Assembly (NCBI RefSeq): GCF_000970675.1
Contig: NZ_LAJA01000001.1
Location: forward strand, 496,001 to 560,000
Reading direction: 5' to 3'
DNA: 64,000 nt
Origin: Domibacillus tundrae
GTDB taxonomy: Bacteria; Bacillota; Bacilli; Bacillales; Domibacillaceae
The position numbers were made by a program, and so were the translations under genes. Shown piece by piece: positions 26,005 to 35,626 of this stretch; positions within the stretch are counted from its first letter, which is position 1, and every line of letters starts with the position of its first letter. Under the pieces are notes generated by a model. The model saw nothing but the letters and a program-made list of their open reading frames with translations. It was not told where the DNA came from and made no database searches.

Positions 26005-27414
26005 ATGCATACCATTGATTGGCGGGACGAAATAAAGAAACTCGAAGGTGGATTAATAAAAGACCTTCAAAAGCTCATTCAAATTCCAAGCGTCAAAAGC
26101 AATGAACGTACAGATGAAGCGCCATTTGGCAAAGAAGTCCGGCAAGCGCTCGACTTTATGCTTCAATTAGGAGAAAAAGATGGATTTACTCTAAAAAATG
26201 TTGGAAATGTCGCCGGTCATCTTGAAATGGGAGAAGGAGTTGACTTAATCGGCATCCTATGCCATGTCGATGTTGTGCCGGCAGGAGACGGCTGGTCTTA
26301 CGAACCATTCGGCGGAGAAATAGAGAATGGCAAGCTTTTTGGCCGGGGAGCAATGGATGATAAAGGACCGACAATGGCTGCCTACTATGCGATGAAGGTC
26401 ATAAAAGAATTGGGCATCCCTCTTGAAAAACGTGTCCGGATGATTATTGGAACTGATGAAGAAAGTGACTGGGAATGTGTGGATCGCTACTTTGAAACGG
26501 AAGAAATGCCTCAATCCGGATTTGCGCCAGATGCAGACTTTCCGATTATTTTTGCTGAAAAAGGAATCGCGGATCTTCAGTTAAATATCAATATTCCATC
26601 ATCGACACAATCCGCTGTATCGGTTGAAGCTTTTCAAGCCGGCAGACGGTATAACATGGTGCCGGATCACGCCGTTGCCTCTGTTTGGATTGAACAGCAG
26701 CATACTCTATTTTTACAAAAATATACAGAATATATAAAAGATAATGAATTAGACGGTTCTTATTATATTGACAGTGGCATGGTTTTTCTCGAAATGAAAG
26801 GCATTTCTGCTCATGCGATGGAACCGGATCATGGGCGAAATGCAGCCTTGATGCTGGCCGCATTTTTAGTGAAAGAAGCCATTGACCCGGCTTCAGCAGC
26901 ATATTTGCAATTTATTATCGATCAATTTGAGGGAGATACACGCGGACAGCGTCTTGGCATCGCTGTGACAGATCCTGAAATGGGCGATGTAACTGTAAAC
27001 GCTGCTCTTTTCCGTTATGAAAAAGAGCAGGCGGCACAAATTGGCCTGAACGTCCGGTATCCGGTTTCATTTTTATTTGATCAAGAAATGAATGAGCTTA
27101 ACAAAAGGCTGGAAAACGCTTCACTGCTTATTTTAAACAATAGCAAACCGCATTATATGAAGCCGGATGATCCTTTCATCGAAACGTTAAAACGTGTGTA
27201 TAAAGAAGAAACGGGAGAAGAAGCAGAATTGCTTGCTATTGGTGGCGGCACGTATGCCCGTGCGTTAAAAACGGGTGTTGCTTTTGGCGCGTTGTTCCCG
27301 GGGCGAGAGGATGTCGCACATCAAAAAGATGAATACGCAATACTGGATGATTTGTTCCGGGCAGCCGCCATATACGCGCGGACTATTGTCGAGCTCGCCG
27401 GAAAAAAAGAATAG
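26005..27414 (+). CDS. pepV: dipeptidase PepV (M20 family, YtjP)
   Basis: 469-residue zinc dipeptidase of the PepV/Xaa-His family. Metal ligands and catalytic residues: H and D in LCHVDVVPAGDGW, D in RGAMDDKGP, the E pair in GTDEESDWEC, D in FAPDADFP and H in DVAHQKDE near the end. The lid domain has KGISAHAMEPDHGRNA. Start at 26005 (MHTIDWRDE) is seven bases from GGGAGG; the in-frame ATGs at 25984 and 25999 lie before or in that site. Confidence 0.93.
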   Translation: MHTIDWRDEIKKLEGGLIKDLQKLIQIPSVKSNERTDEAPFGKEVRQALDFMLQLGEKDGFTLKNVGNVAGHLEMGEGVDLIGILCHVDVVPAGDGWSYEPFGGEIENGKLFGRGAMDDKGPTMAAYYAMKVIKELGIPLEKRVRMIIGTDEESDWECVDRYFETEEMPQSGFAPDADFPIIFAEKGIADLQLNINIPSSTQSAVSVEAFQAGRRYNMVPDHAVASVWIEQQHTLFLQKYTEYIKDNELDGSYYIDSGMVFLEMKGISAHAMEPDHGRNAALMLAAFLVKEAIDPASAAYLQFIIDQFEGDTRGQRLGIAVTDPEMGDVTVNAALFRYEKEQAAQIGLNVRYPVSFLFDQEMNELNKRLENASLLILNNSKPHYMKPDDPFIETLKRVYKEETGEEAELLAIGGGTYARALKTGVAFGALFPGREDVAHQKDEYAILDDLFRAAAIYARTIVELAGKKE

Positions 27415-27417
27415 AAA

Positions 27418-27447
27418 AAATCCCGCCAGTTAAACGGCGGGATTTTG
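27418..27447 (+). terminator. terminator after pepV
   Basis: AAATCCCGCC, loop AGTTAAAC, GGCGGGATTTT. Confidence 0.88.
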
Positions 27448-27497
27448 TTAATTATTTAAACCATGAAAACGATACCTCTAAGCCGGCAGGGGAGGAA

Positions 27498-28430
27498 TTA
27501 TTCATATTGAAAAACATCGGTTGATAAGTACCGTTCGCCCGTATCCGGTGCAATACAAATGACAATATCATTTTTAGTTAGTGTTTTAGCGACTTCAATC
27601 GCTGCGTAACATGTTGCTCCGCCTGATGGACCAATGAGGATGCCTTCTTCCGCGGCAAGACGGCGGGTAATCGTGTAAGCATCATCATCCTCTATCTTAA
27701 AAATGGAATCATACACATTTGTATTTAAAATATCGGGAATAAAGCCGGGGCTTGTACCGACTAATTTATGCTTGCCTGGCTTTCCGCCTGATAAGACAGG
27801 AGAGCCTGCGGGTTCCACAACATGGACCGCCAAATCGGGAAATTGTTTTTTTAATTCTTCACCTGTGCCGGTAATCGTACCGCCTGTACCGGCACTTGCA
27901 ATAAATGCGGCGAGGTTTTTGCCGATTTGAGCAGCCGCTTCAGCGATTTCCGCGGAAGTCGTACCGCGGTGGGCGTCGGGGTTGGCCGGATTGTCAAATT
28001 GCATGGGAATGAAGCTGTTTGGCGTCGATTCTGCCAGCTCAATTGCTTTTTTAATCGAGCCGGGCATTTTATCATTCCCTGGCGTCAGCACAACCTCTGC
28101 GCCGTAGGCTTTTAAAATATTGATGCGTTCTTTCGACATCGTGTCGGGCATAACTAAGATCGCTTTGTAACCGTGCGCTGCTGCATTCATCGCGATGCCG
28201 ATGCCCGTGTTACCGCTTGTCGGTTCAATAATCGTGGCACCTGGTTTCAGCTTGCCCGATTTTTCTGCCTCGACCATCATGTTATAGGCGGCACGGTCCT
28301 TTACACTTCTACTCGGGTTATAAAATTCTAATTTCACATATACGTCTGCTCCATGTTCAGGTGACAAACGCTGCAACTTAACAAGCGGTGTATCGCCAAT
28401 TAAATCCGCTATATTGTTGACTACTTTCAT
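27498..28430 (-). CDS. cysK: cysteine synthase family protein (YtkP-type)
   Basis: 310-residue PLP-dependent O-acetylserine sulfhydrylase family enzyme. PLP lysine in NPSRSVKDRAA, substrate loop EPTSGNTGIG, phosphate-binding GTGGTITGTG, and GPSGGATCYAA near the C-terminus. Its position beside pepV and ytlP matches B. subtilis ytkP, a CysK paralogue, so it may not be the main cysteine synthase. AAAGGGTGA precedes the ATG. Convergent with pepV, divergent from ytlP. Confidence 0.9.
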   Translation of the reverse strand: MKVVNNIADLIGDTPLVKLQRLSPEHGADVYVKLEFYNPSRSVKDRAAYNMMVEAEKSGKLKPGATIIEPTSGNTGIGIAMNAAAHGYKAILVMPDTMSKERINILKAYGAEVVLTPGNDKMPGSIKKAIELAESTPNSFIPMQFDNPANPDAHRGTTSAEIAEAAAQIGKNLAAFIASAGTGGTITGTGEELKKQFPDLAVHVVEPAGSPVLSGGKPGKHKLVGTSPGFIPDILNTNVYDSIFKIEDDDAYTITRRLAAEEGILIGPSGGATCYAAIEVAKTLTKNDIVICIAPDTGERYLSTDVFQYE

Positions 28431-28577
28431 TCAATGTCACCCTTTCTGTTCTTTGTTTATTAAAACACATTATCTAAACAATTCCAATGGAAATACAATG
28501 AATGAAAATGCCCGGCTTTTATTCTTTGTTTTTGGTAAACTAAAAGCAACGGCTGACCGAAAAGAGGAGTGTATGAT

Positions 28578-29147
28578 ATGCAGCCACATTATTTTTTTGC
28601 TATCGTTCTCCCCGATCATGTGAAAAAAATGATTGCGGATGAAATGAAAAAACGAAATGATCCGTTTAAACGAACTGTTCATCCAGAAGACTATCATCTG
28701 ACATTAGCTTTTGTTGGGGCCGAGAAATTATCCGTCCTTCAAGAAGCTTGCGGCCTTATCAGTGAAGAAGTGACCCGTACTCCAGCTTTTCCGATGAAAC
28801 TTTCTTCATTAGGTACATTTGGCAAGAAGGCATCGCCCCGCATTTTCTGGATTGGAACGGATGAGCCGGCACCTCTTTTTCACGTGCAAAAAGAAGTAGC
28901 GGCAGCGTGCAGGAAGTCAGGTATTGATATTGATGAAAAACCATTTCGTCCTCACATTACAGCGGCACGGAAATGGATCGGCCAGCAGCCATATTTCCCA
29001 TCACAACTGCCGGACTGGCCGCCATTTTTTGTAACTGAAGTGGCTTTATACGAAACAAATACGTCTGCATTGCCAAAATATATAAAAAAATGGTCATGCA
29101 CATTAGGTAAGTCGGGAGAGGGTACAAGCCATGGGGCAATTAATTAA
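28578..29147 (+). CDS. thpR: RNA 2',3'-cyclic phosphodiesterase ThpR (YtlP)
   Basis: 189-residue two-histidine (2H) phosphoesterase, LigT/ThpR type. The two HxTx motifs are HLTL in PEDYHLTLAFVG and HITA in FRPHITAARKW. Such enzymes open 2',3'-cyclic phosphates on RNA ends; the cellular substrate is not certain. Start at 28578 after AAAGAGGAG; a GTG nine bases earlier overlaps that site. Its end overlaps the next gene by 17 bases. Confidence 0.9.
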   Translation: MQPHYFFAIVLPDHVKKMIADEMKKRNDPFKRTVHPEDYHLTLAFVGAEKLSVLQEACGLISEEVTRTPAFPMKLSSLGTFGKKASPRIFWIGTDEPAPLFHVQKEVAAACRKSGIDIDEKPFRPHITAARKWIGQQPYFPSQLPDWPPFFVTEVALYETNTSALPKYIKKWSCTLGKSGEGTSHGAIN

Positions 29148-30084
29148 GCTGCAGAATTATATATCGCGATACGAAAATGATGTTTTTCATTATCCTGCAC
29201 AGTATGTGCGGCTTAAAAAGCAAGAGTGGGAGAAGTTTCACGCTCTTTGGGAACAGCGGCAAGATGCCGGATTACTGATTCCGGAACCGGGTGAGGGGGA
29301 TGATTGGCTGCTGGAGGAACCGAAAGAAAAATATTCGTTATTTCGAGGCCTTTTTTCACGGAAAGAAAAACAGGCGGAAGCCGATCCCGAACCGCTGCAG
29401 GAGGAAGAGAACTTATTTTCTATCAATGAAACAGAATCAATCTATTTGAAAACGGAAGAGGATGCGAAAAAAGCGTTTATTGATAAGATGTATAATTTTC
29501 AAATTAAATGGGCGAGTTCCACGCTTTTACATCAGTCGCCGCTTGACCATAAATATTACGTCGATGAGCGGCTGCAGTTTTTATTGAAACGGCTGCCAGA
29601 TACATTTCTTATGCTGTATGAACCGGTTTTTCGTTTTCAAAAAGCGGTCGTTGAGCTTGATGTGGTTATCATTACCCCGCTGCATATTTGGTGTGTTACT
29701 TTTTTAGAAGAGCAGGACGAAGCTGTTTTTGCAGGATCACCAGAGCGGTTTTGGGTGAAGAGGTTTGGCGCGGCAGAATCAAAAATTTTAAGCCCGGCTG
29801 TGTCACTGGCAAGAACGGAAAAAATCGTTAAAAAGCTTCTCCAGCATGACCAAGTAGATATGCCGATCCGAAAAGCTGTGTTTTCTCGAAACGGCTACAT
29901 TGATGATCCAGCTGCGCCGGCAGACATACATTATATTGATAAGCGTGAATTTTATCACTGGTTTGACGAGATGAGGCAGTTATCATCGCCGCTGAAAACG
30001 ATTCAGTTAAAGGCAGCCAAAGCGCTGCTTGCCCACGCAGATACAGTCAGTTTGCGCCGCCCCGAATGGGAGGAGGAACTTTAA
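29131..30084 (+). CDS. ytlQ: NERD-domain (nuclease-related) protein, YtlQ-type
   Basis: 317 residues, acidic middle region (about 75-105). The section from about 145 resembles a NERD domain: YVDERLQFLLKRLPDTFLML, VELDVVIITPLHIWCVTFLE and ILSPAVSLARTEKIVKKLL. The expected E-x-K pair is not obvious, so nuclease activity is doubtful. Position between ytlP and amyX is that of B. subtilis ytlQ. Overlaps ytlP and abuts amyX with no gap. Confidence 0.7.
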   Translation: MGQLIKLQNYISRYENDVFHYPAQYVRLKKQEWEKFHALWEQRQDAGLLIPEPGEGDDWLLEEPKEKYSLFRGLFSRKEKQAEADPEPLQEEENLFSINETESIYLKTEEDAKKAFIDKMYNFQIKWASSTLLHQSPLDHKYYVDERLQFLLKRLPDTFLMLYEPVFRFQKAVVELDVVIITPLHIWCVTFLEEQDEAVFAGSPERFWVKRFGAAESKILSPAVSLARTEKIVKKLLQHDQVDMPIRKAVFSRNGYIDDPAAPADIHYIDKREFYHWFDEMRQLSSPLKTIQLKAAKALLAHADTVSLRRPEWEEEL

Positions 30085-32220
30085 ATGATTTCAACCCGTC
30101 CGTTTAACGCGTATTTGGACACATTAACAGAAGTGGCTGTTTTATTGCCGAATCATTACTATTCGGGAAAGTCGTCTGCTTTTTATATTGAAAGCGGCGG
30201 CAGTGTGACCAAAATGGATATTTTAAATATAGAAAAATTTGACACGATGATCAAGTATACGTGCCAAGTAAAAGAAATGCCGGAATTTGGCCGGGAGCAT
30301 GTCATTTTAGATGAACGGCTCATGCGTACGGACCTGCAAATTGGCGGGGTCATCCGAACAGAAGAATTTGACCATCTATTTTATTATGAAGGGGAGCTTG
30401 GAAGTATCTATTCGCCGAAACTGACATCTTTTCGGGTATGGGCGCCAACAGCAACCGAAGCATTTGTGAAGTTTAAAGAAACAGCCGACAGCCCGCATCG
30501 CTATGTGCCAATGAGAAGAGGCCCGTCTGGCACGTTTGAAGCAGAGCTGGCTGAAAATGCGGAAGGGTATTTTTATCATTATCAAGTACGAATCAATAAC
30601 ATTTGGCATGAAGCTGTAGATCCCTATGCGAAAATGGTGTCAGTGCACAGCGAATGGGGCCGGGTTGTTGATGATGAAAAAATGATGGTGCCAAAATACG
30701 AGCTTCCGCCATTTTCATCGCCGCTTGATGCGATTATTTATGAAGCCTCTATTCGGGATTTATCAAGCCAGCCGGAAAGCGGGATTAAGCGGAGAGGATT
30801 GTATCTTGGTTTGACCGAAGAAGGAACACAAAGTCCGGACGGTCAGCCGACGGGGCTTGACTATGTTGCATCTCTCGGTGTAACACATGTAGAGCTGCTG
30901 CCGTTTTTCGATTATTTCGGCGTGTCGGACGTTGATTTTTCCGCCAACTATAATTGGGGATACAACCCGCTGTTCTTTAACGTTCCGGAAGGCAGCTTCA
31001 GCACAGATCCCGTTGATTTGTATGCGAGGGCAGTTGAACTGAAACAAATGATTGAGGCGTTTCATAAAAAAGGGCTTCGTGTCATTATGGACGTCGTGTA
31101 TAATCATGTATTCGTCCGTGAAACATCTTCGTTCGAACGGCTTGTCCCAGGCTACTTTTTCCGCCAGGGGCTGGATGGAATGCCGTCAAATGGGTCAGGC
31201 TGTGGAAATGATTTTGCTTCGGAGAGAAAAATGGGGCGTAAATTCATTCTTGATTCGCTTCATTACTGGATGGATGCTTATCATCTAGATGGCTTTCGCT
31301 TTGACTTGATGGGGCTGATCGACGTAGGAACGATTCAGCAGGCGGCCGCCCGCATCCGCCGCAATAAGCCGGATGCGGTTATTTTAGGAGAAGGATGGGA
31401 TTTAAATACCGCTTTGCCATCGGAAAAAAAAGCGTCCATTCAAAATGAACAGGACCTAAGAGACATCGCTTTTTTTAATGACCGGTTTCGAGATTCAGTA
31501 AAAGGAAACACGTTTCAATTATTTGAACCGGGCTTTGCGTTTGGAAACAGCCAATTTTTAGATAACGCTTTTGCGGCACTGACAGCAAATGTCGGCTGCG
31601 CTGGTATTGACCGGTTGTTTCATTCACCGGCACAGTCTGTTAATTATGTAGAGTGCCATGACAACTACACGTTGTGGGATAAGCTTGAGGCGTGTTTCCC
31701 AGGAGACACAGAAGTGAACAGGAAAAAGCATTTGCTCGCGACATCCTTTGTACTTCTTTCACAGGGCATTCCATTTCTGCATGCAGGACAGGAATTTTGC
31801 CGCACAAAATATGGGGTGGAGAATAGCTACACGAGTTCGGATATGATCAATCAGATGGACTGGCGCCGACGCAGTGAGTATATTGATCATGTTCAATATA
31901 TAAAAGGGCTGATTGAGCTGCGAAAGTCAACCGGTGCTTTTCGAATGAGAACAGAAGAAGCCATTTGCTATCATATGATCAAATGGCCTTCCAATTCCGA
32001 CACATTAACCGTTTGGCTGAAAGATGTTGGTTCTTATGGAAAGTGGAATGATATAGTTGTCAGTTTCAATGCCGGCAGGGCTGTTTCAAGCTTTATACTG
32101 CCAGATGGAGAACAATGGAATCAAATTGTCTCTGGCACGCAGTCAGGAATAGATCCTATTGATGTGGCACGGGCTGACGCGGTTGTAGAATCATTTAGCT
32201 GCGCTGTTTTCGTCCGATAG
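30085..32220 (+). CDS. amyX: type I pullulanase AmyX
   Basis: 711-residue cytosolic GH13 debranching enzyme that cleaves alpha-1,6 links in pullulan and glycogen-like dextrins. N-terminal domain and CBM48 (SFRVWAPTATEAFVKF), then the barrel: YNWGYNPLFFNVPEGSF (pullulanase signature), DVVYNHVF, GFRFDLMGL with the nucleophile Asp, ILGEGWDL with the acid Glu, and NYVECHDNYTLWDKL. No signal peptide. ATG lies one base after the ytlQ stop. Confidence 0.95.
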   Translation: MISTRPFNAYLDTLTEVAVLLPNHYYSGKSSAFYIESGGSVTKMDILNIEKFDTMIKYTCQVKEMPEFGREHVILDERLMRTDLQIGGVIRTEEFDHLFYYEGELGSIYSPKLTSFRVWAPTATEAFVKFKETADSPHRYVPMRRGPSGTFEAELAENAEGYFYHYQVRINNIWHEAVDPYAKMVSVHSEWGRVVDDEKMMVPKYELPPFSSPLDAIIYEASIRDLSSQPESGIKRRGLYLGLTEEGTQSPDGQPTGLDYVASLGVTHVELLPFFDYFGVSDVDFSANYNWGYNPLFFNVPEGSFSTDPVDLYARAVELKQMIEAFHKKGLRVIMDVVYNHVFVRETSSFERLVPGYFFRQGLDGMPSNGSGCGNDFASERKMGRKFILDSLHYWMDAYHLDGFRFDLMGLIDVGTIQQAAARIRRNKPDAVILGEGWDLNTALPSEKKASIQNEQDLRDIAFFNDRFRDSVKGNTFQLFEPGFAFGNSQFLDNAFAALTANVGCAGIDRLFHSPAQSVNYVECHDNYTLWDKLEACFPGDTEVNRKKHLLATSFVLLSQGIPFLHAGQEFCRTKYGVENSYTSSDMINQMDWRRRSEYIDHVQYIKGLIELRKSTGAFRMRTEEAICYHMIKWPSNSDTLTVWLKDVGSYGKWNDIVVSFNAGRAVSSFILPDGEQWNQIVSGTQSGIDPIDVARADAVVESFSCAVFVR

Positions 32221-32300
32221 AATGTTTTAGAAAGGAACTGGTCGAAAGCATAAATTCATGGTACAATACTTCATACGATATTAAGAACGATACGAGTAAT

Positions 32301-32345
32301 AAAAAAGACAGCGATTGTTTTTCGAAGCGGCTGCTGTCTTTTTTT
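32301..32345 (+). terminator. terminator after amyX
   Basis: A6 run, AAGACAGC, 20-base loop, GCTGTCTT, T5-7; ytmP starts 20 bases further on. Confidence 0.85.
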
Positions 32346-32364
32346 ATGAAAAAGGTGAGTTTTT

Positions 32365-33192
32365 GTGGAACATTTTCTTGGCGGTGACTGGGAAATAACG
32401 CCTGCTGGAGGCGTAACAGGAAAAGCATTTTTTGCGCGGCACGCTGGAAAAGAACTGTTTTTAAAACGGAATTCTTCTCCTTTCCTTGCCATGCTCTCAG
32501 CCGAAGGGATTGTCCCGAAGCTCGTCTGGACGAAGCGGCTTGAAAATGGAGATGTTATTTCTGCACAGCATTGGATGAATGGACGCGAACTTGTACCAGA
32601 AGAAATGGAGTCCGAGCGTGTGGCCCGGCTGATGGGGAAAATTCATTCATCCAAACCGCTTTTAAATATGCTGAAGCGGCTTGGAAAACAGCCAGTTTTG
32701 CCGGCAGCGACATTATCCGATATCCGCTCCCGCACCAATCTGATTTCAGCACATCCAGTTGTAGCTGATGCAGTACACTTTTTGGAAGAACAGCTGCCAA
32801 ATGTACCGGATTATCAATTTGTCGTTTGTCATACGGACGTGAATCATCATAACTGGCTGCTTTCTGATCAGGATGAGCTATTTTTAATTGACTGGGATGG
32901 AGCGATGATTGCGGATCCGGCGATCGACCTGGGAACGCTGTTGTTTGGCTACGTGAAACGAGAAAATTGGACAGGCTGGCTGTCACAATATGGTCTGGCG
33001 TTGACCCCGGATTTTTTCCATCGAATGAAATGGTATGCGGCTGCACAGCTGCTTTTGTCGATCGAGTGGAACCGGGAAAAAACCCGCTTTCATGATATGA
33101 ACCGAAGTCTTGCCTCTTTGCATCGATTAATGGGGGCGGAGTACAATTTATTTGGAAATGGAGAGAACAAGCAAGATGCGTTTAAGAAATAA
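32365..33192 (+). CDS. ytmP: aminoglycoside-phosphotransferase-fold kinase YtmP
   Basis: 275-residue protein kinase-like fold of the choline/aminoglycoside kinase group. Catalytic loop [14 protein letters not shown] (H-x-D-x4-N) and metal motif [18 protein letters not shown] are intact. The phosphorylated substrate is unknown. GTG start with AAAGGTGAG six bases upstream. Overlaps trmB by 17 bases, as in other Bacillus genomes where ytmP precedes trmB. Confidence 0.88.
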   Translation: MEHFLGGDWEITPAGGVTGKAFFARHAGKELFLKRNSSPFLAMLSAEGIVPKLVWTKRLENGDVISAQHWMNGRELVPEEMESERVARLMGKIHSSKPLLNMLKRLGKQPVLPAATLSDIRSRTNLISAHPVVADAVHFLEEQLPNVPDYQFVVCHTDVNHHNWLLSDQDELFLIDWDGAMIADPAIDLGTLLFGYVKRENWTGWLSQYGLALTPDFFHRMKWYAAAQLLLSIEWNREKTRFHDMNRSLASLHRLMGAEYNLFGNGENKQDAFKK

Positions 33193-33823
33193 ACCGTGGG
33201 CGCGTGAGAAAATCAATGCGTACCCGCAATATATTATCCCGCAGCCTGAGGAAGCAAAAGGGCGCTGGAATGAATTTTTTGGCAATGACAACCGAATCCA
33301 TATTGAGGTGGGCACGGGAAAAGGCCAGTTTGTAACAGGCATGGCAAAACAAAACCCGCATATTAACTATATTGGCATTGAGATGTATGAAAGTGTTATT
33401 ATCACGGCGCTGGACCGGCTTATTGAAGCAGACTTGCCAAACATGAAGCTTTTAGACGTGGACGGAGCGAAGCTGATGAATTACTTTGAAAAAGGGGAAG
33501 TCAGCCGCGTTTATTTAAACTTTTCCGATCCATGGCCGAAAACGCGCCATGCAAAACGCCGGTTAATGTATAAAACGTTTTTAAGCTTGTATGAATCGAT
33601 TATGCCGGATGACGGCGAAGTCCATTTCAAAACAGATAACCAAGGCTTATTTGAATTTTCACTGAAAAGTTTTTCGGAATACGGCATGCTTTTAACATTT
33701 GTCAGCCTGGATTTGCATAATAGCGGGTATGAGGGCAATGTGATGACTGAATATGAAGAGAAATTTTCAGCAAAAGGCCAGCGTATTTATCGATCAGAAG
33801 CAAAATTCCAGCCTCGCGTATAG
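33176..33823 (+). CDS. trmB: tRNA (guanine-N7)-methyltransferase TrmB
   Basis: 215-residue SAM-dependent enzyme making m7G46 in tRNA. Features: [23 protein letters not shown] loop [23 protein letters not shown] and the family hallmark [16 protein letters not shown]. Start at 33176 inside ytmP, preceded by GGAGAG. A family-1 repeat fills its 3' UTR. Confidence 0.95.
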   Translation: MRLRNKPWAREKINAYPQYIIPQPEEAKGRWNEFFGNDNRIHIEVGTGKGQFVTGMAKQNPHINYIGIEMYESVIITALDRLIEADLPNMKLLDVDGAKLMNYFEKGEVSRVYLNFSDPWPKTRHAKRRLMYKTFLSLYESIMPDDGEVHFKTDNQGLFEFSLKSFSEYGMLLTFVSLDLHNSGYEGNVMTEYEEKFSAKGQRIYRSEAKFQPRV

Positions 33824-34018
33824 AAAAGCGCAAGGTTGCCTGCTTATCGGCGACAAGCATAAGGCAAGCACTAGCAGAGGCGCTTTTTGCCTCCAGAAGG
33901 GCTTTCTGGGTAAATGGAACAAAAGCTAAGAACGCGTCATCGTGCCGCAACGCTTTTGTGACCCACATCCTGTGGACCTCGATGGCGCCTGGAGCTGGAC
34001 CACGTCCGAAATATATTC
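33824..34018 (+). repeat. dispersed structured repeat, family 1, copy B
   Basis: Follows the trmB stop codon. Opens AAAAGCGCAAGG, has CGACAAGCATAAGGC and GGCGCTTTTTGCC, then the conserved core from GGAACAAAAGCTAAGAACGC (33916) to GGAGCTGGACCA. Second hairpin CCACAtccTGTGG. The inner hairpin GCGTC-ATCGT-GCCGC has one mismatch. Matches copy A (9644-9835) over most of its length. Confidence 0.85.
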
Positions 34019-34031
34019 TTTTTTGTCTTTT

Positions 34032-34070
34032 AAAAAATCCCAAACAGATTCAATCTGTTTGGGATTTTTT
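34032..34070. terminator. bidirectional terminator trmB / ytzB
   Basis: A6, TCCCAAACAGATT, one-base loop, AATCTGTTTGGGA, T6: nearly perfect symmetrical hairpin between convergent genes. Confidence 0.95.
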
Positions 34071-34073
34071 TAA

Positions 34074-34394
34074 TTATACAGGCTGAACGTGCAGCAGCGT
34101 GCCGGTTTTAGCATCTGCAGAGAACTCAAATTGTTCGTTTCCGGTTTCGCCAGGACGTGAAATGCCGCCTTTATAAACAAGTGCGGGAAAGCCGTTTCTG
34201 TCAATTTGTTCTGGCTTCATTTGAATCCATGAGCCATCGACCGGCCCGTTTTTTTTAAATGTATCTTTCACTTTTTTTAATACTTTTTCAGGCGGAACAT
34301 TCATTGATTCGGACGTTTGTTTTTGAATCAAAACGGCTGCGGCTGCTCCTGCGGCTGCGCCGATCAAAAAAGCAGTTCGATCACATTTTATCAT
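34074..34394 (-). CDS. ytzB: PepSY-like small protein YtzB
   Basis: 106 residues with a hydrophobic Ala-rich N-terminal segment (TAFLIGAAAGAAAAVLI) that could anchor it in the membrane, then a small domain ending FEFSADAKTGTLLHVQP, typical of PepSY-type modules. Function unknown. AGGGGG precedes the ATG. The position next to trmB is as in B. subtilis. Confidence 0.8.
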   Translation of the reverse strand: MIKCDRTAFLIGAAAGAAAAVLIQKQTSESMNVPPEKVLKKVKDTFKKNGPVDGSWIQMKPEQIDRNGFPALVYKGGISRPGETGNEQFEFSADAKTGTLLHVQPV

Positions 34395-34538
34395 GTTGAA
34401 ACCCCCTGGTTATCTAGTAGATTGCTCTTATAGTATACAAGAAGTTCTGATTGAAGAAAACTAAAATGCGCTTCATTCCACCTTCGTGTTCATTTCCGGT
34501 ATAATGAACAAAAGACAGGAGCGGGAGGAATCAGACCA

Positions 34539-35609
34539 ATGAATCAAGAAACAAAAGATATGTTTAAAACGCTGACAGAACTGCCAGGCGCGCCGGGAAA
34601 CGAGCATGCGGTGCGGGCATTTATGAAAAGAGAAATGGAACCGTATGCGGATTCAATTATTCAAGACCACTTGGGCAGCTTGTTTGGCGTGAAAAATGGA
34701 GATGAAAATGGTCCGCGCGTTATGGTTGCCGGTCATATGGATGAAGTAGCGTTTATGGTAACAGCAATTACCGAAAACGGCATGATCCGCTTTCAAACGC
34801 TAGGGGGCTGGTGGAACCAGACAATGCTTGCTCAGCGTGTCTGTATTTATACGAAAAACGGTCCAATCGAAGGAGTTATCTCGTCTACACCGCCGCATTT
34901 ATTAACAGAAGATCAGCGTAATAAGCCAATGCAAATTAAAAACATGCAAATTGATATTGGCGCGGACGATAAAGCCGATGCGGTATCAATCGGAGTAAAG
35001 CCGGGTCAGTCTATTTTGCCGGTATCACCGTTTACGCCGCTCGCTAATCCGAAGAAAATCATGGCGAAAGCATGGGATAACCGATACGGCTGCGGACTGG
35101 CCGTGGAGCTGTTAAAAGAGCTGGAAGGGAAAGCCCTGCCGAACATGCTTTATTCCGGGGCAACGGTTCAAGAAGAAGTGGGTCTTCGCGGTGCACAGAC
35201 GGCGGCTCATTTAATAAATCCGGATATCTTTTTTGCTCTCGATGCAAGCCCTGCCAACGATGCGTCAGGAGACAAAAATGAATTTGGACAGCTTGGCAAA
35301 GGGCTGCTGCTCCGTATTTTTGACCGATCGATGGTGACACATGGCGGCATGCGTGACTTTGTGCTGGATACAGCAGAATCAAACAATATTCCGTACCAGT
35401 ACTTTGTTTCACCAGGCGGGACGGACGCCGGACGCGTCCATACAACAGGAAGCGGTGTCCCAAGTGCGGTCATAGGAATTTGTTCACGCTACATTCACAC
35501 GCATTCATCGATTATTCATACGGACGATTATGATGCGGCAAAAGAACTCCTCGTAAAACTTGTCTCCAAAATGGACAAGACGACCGCGAATACGATTAAG
35601 CAATATTAA
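34539..35609 (+). CDS. ytoP: M42 family metallopeptidase (YtoP)
   Basis: 356-residue M42 aminopeptidase (glutamyl aminopeptidase/endoglucanase-like). Metal ligands: H in [11 protein letters not shown] in [11 protein letters not shown] pair in [11 protein letters not shown] in [10 protein letters not shown] and H in RYIHTHSS. No signal peptide. A TATAAT at 34500-34505 is the likely -10. ytpQ follows after 17 bases; the thioredoxin gene ytpP found here in B. subtilis is absent. Confidence 0.93.
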   Translation: MNQETKDMFKTLTELPGAPGNEHAVRAFMKREMEPYADSIIQDHLGSLFGVKNGDENGPRVMVAGHMDEVAFMVTAITENGMIRFQTLGGWWNQTMLAQRVCIYTKNGPIEGVISSTPPHLLTEDQRNKPMQIKNMQIDIGADDKADAVSIGVKPGQSILPVSPFTPLANPKKIMAKAWDNRYGCGLAVELLKELEGKALPNMLYSGATVQEEVGLRGAQTAAHLINPDIFFALDASPANDASGDKNEFGQLGKGLLLRIFDRSMVTHGGMRDFVLDTAESNNIPYQYFVSPGGTDAGRVHTTGSGVPSAVIGICSRYIHTHSSIIHTDDYDAAKELLVKLVSKMDKTTANTIKQY

Positions 35610-35626
35610 CGGAAAGGAGAACACAA

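Noticed and set aside
32555-33046. 163-codon open frame on minus inside ytmP
   Set aside because: Antisense to the conserved kinase motifs of ytmP; no supporting signals.
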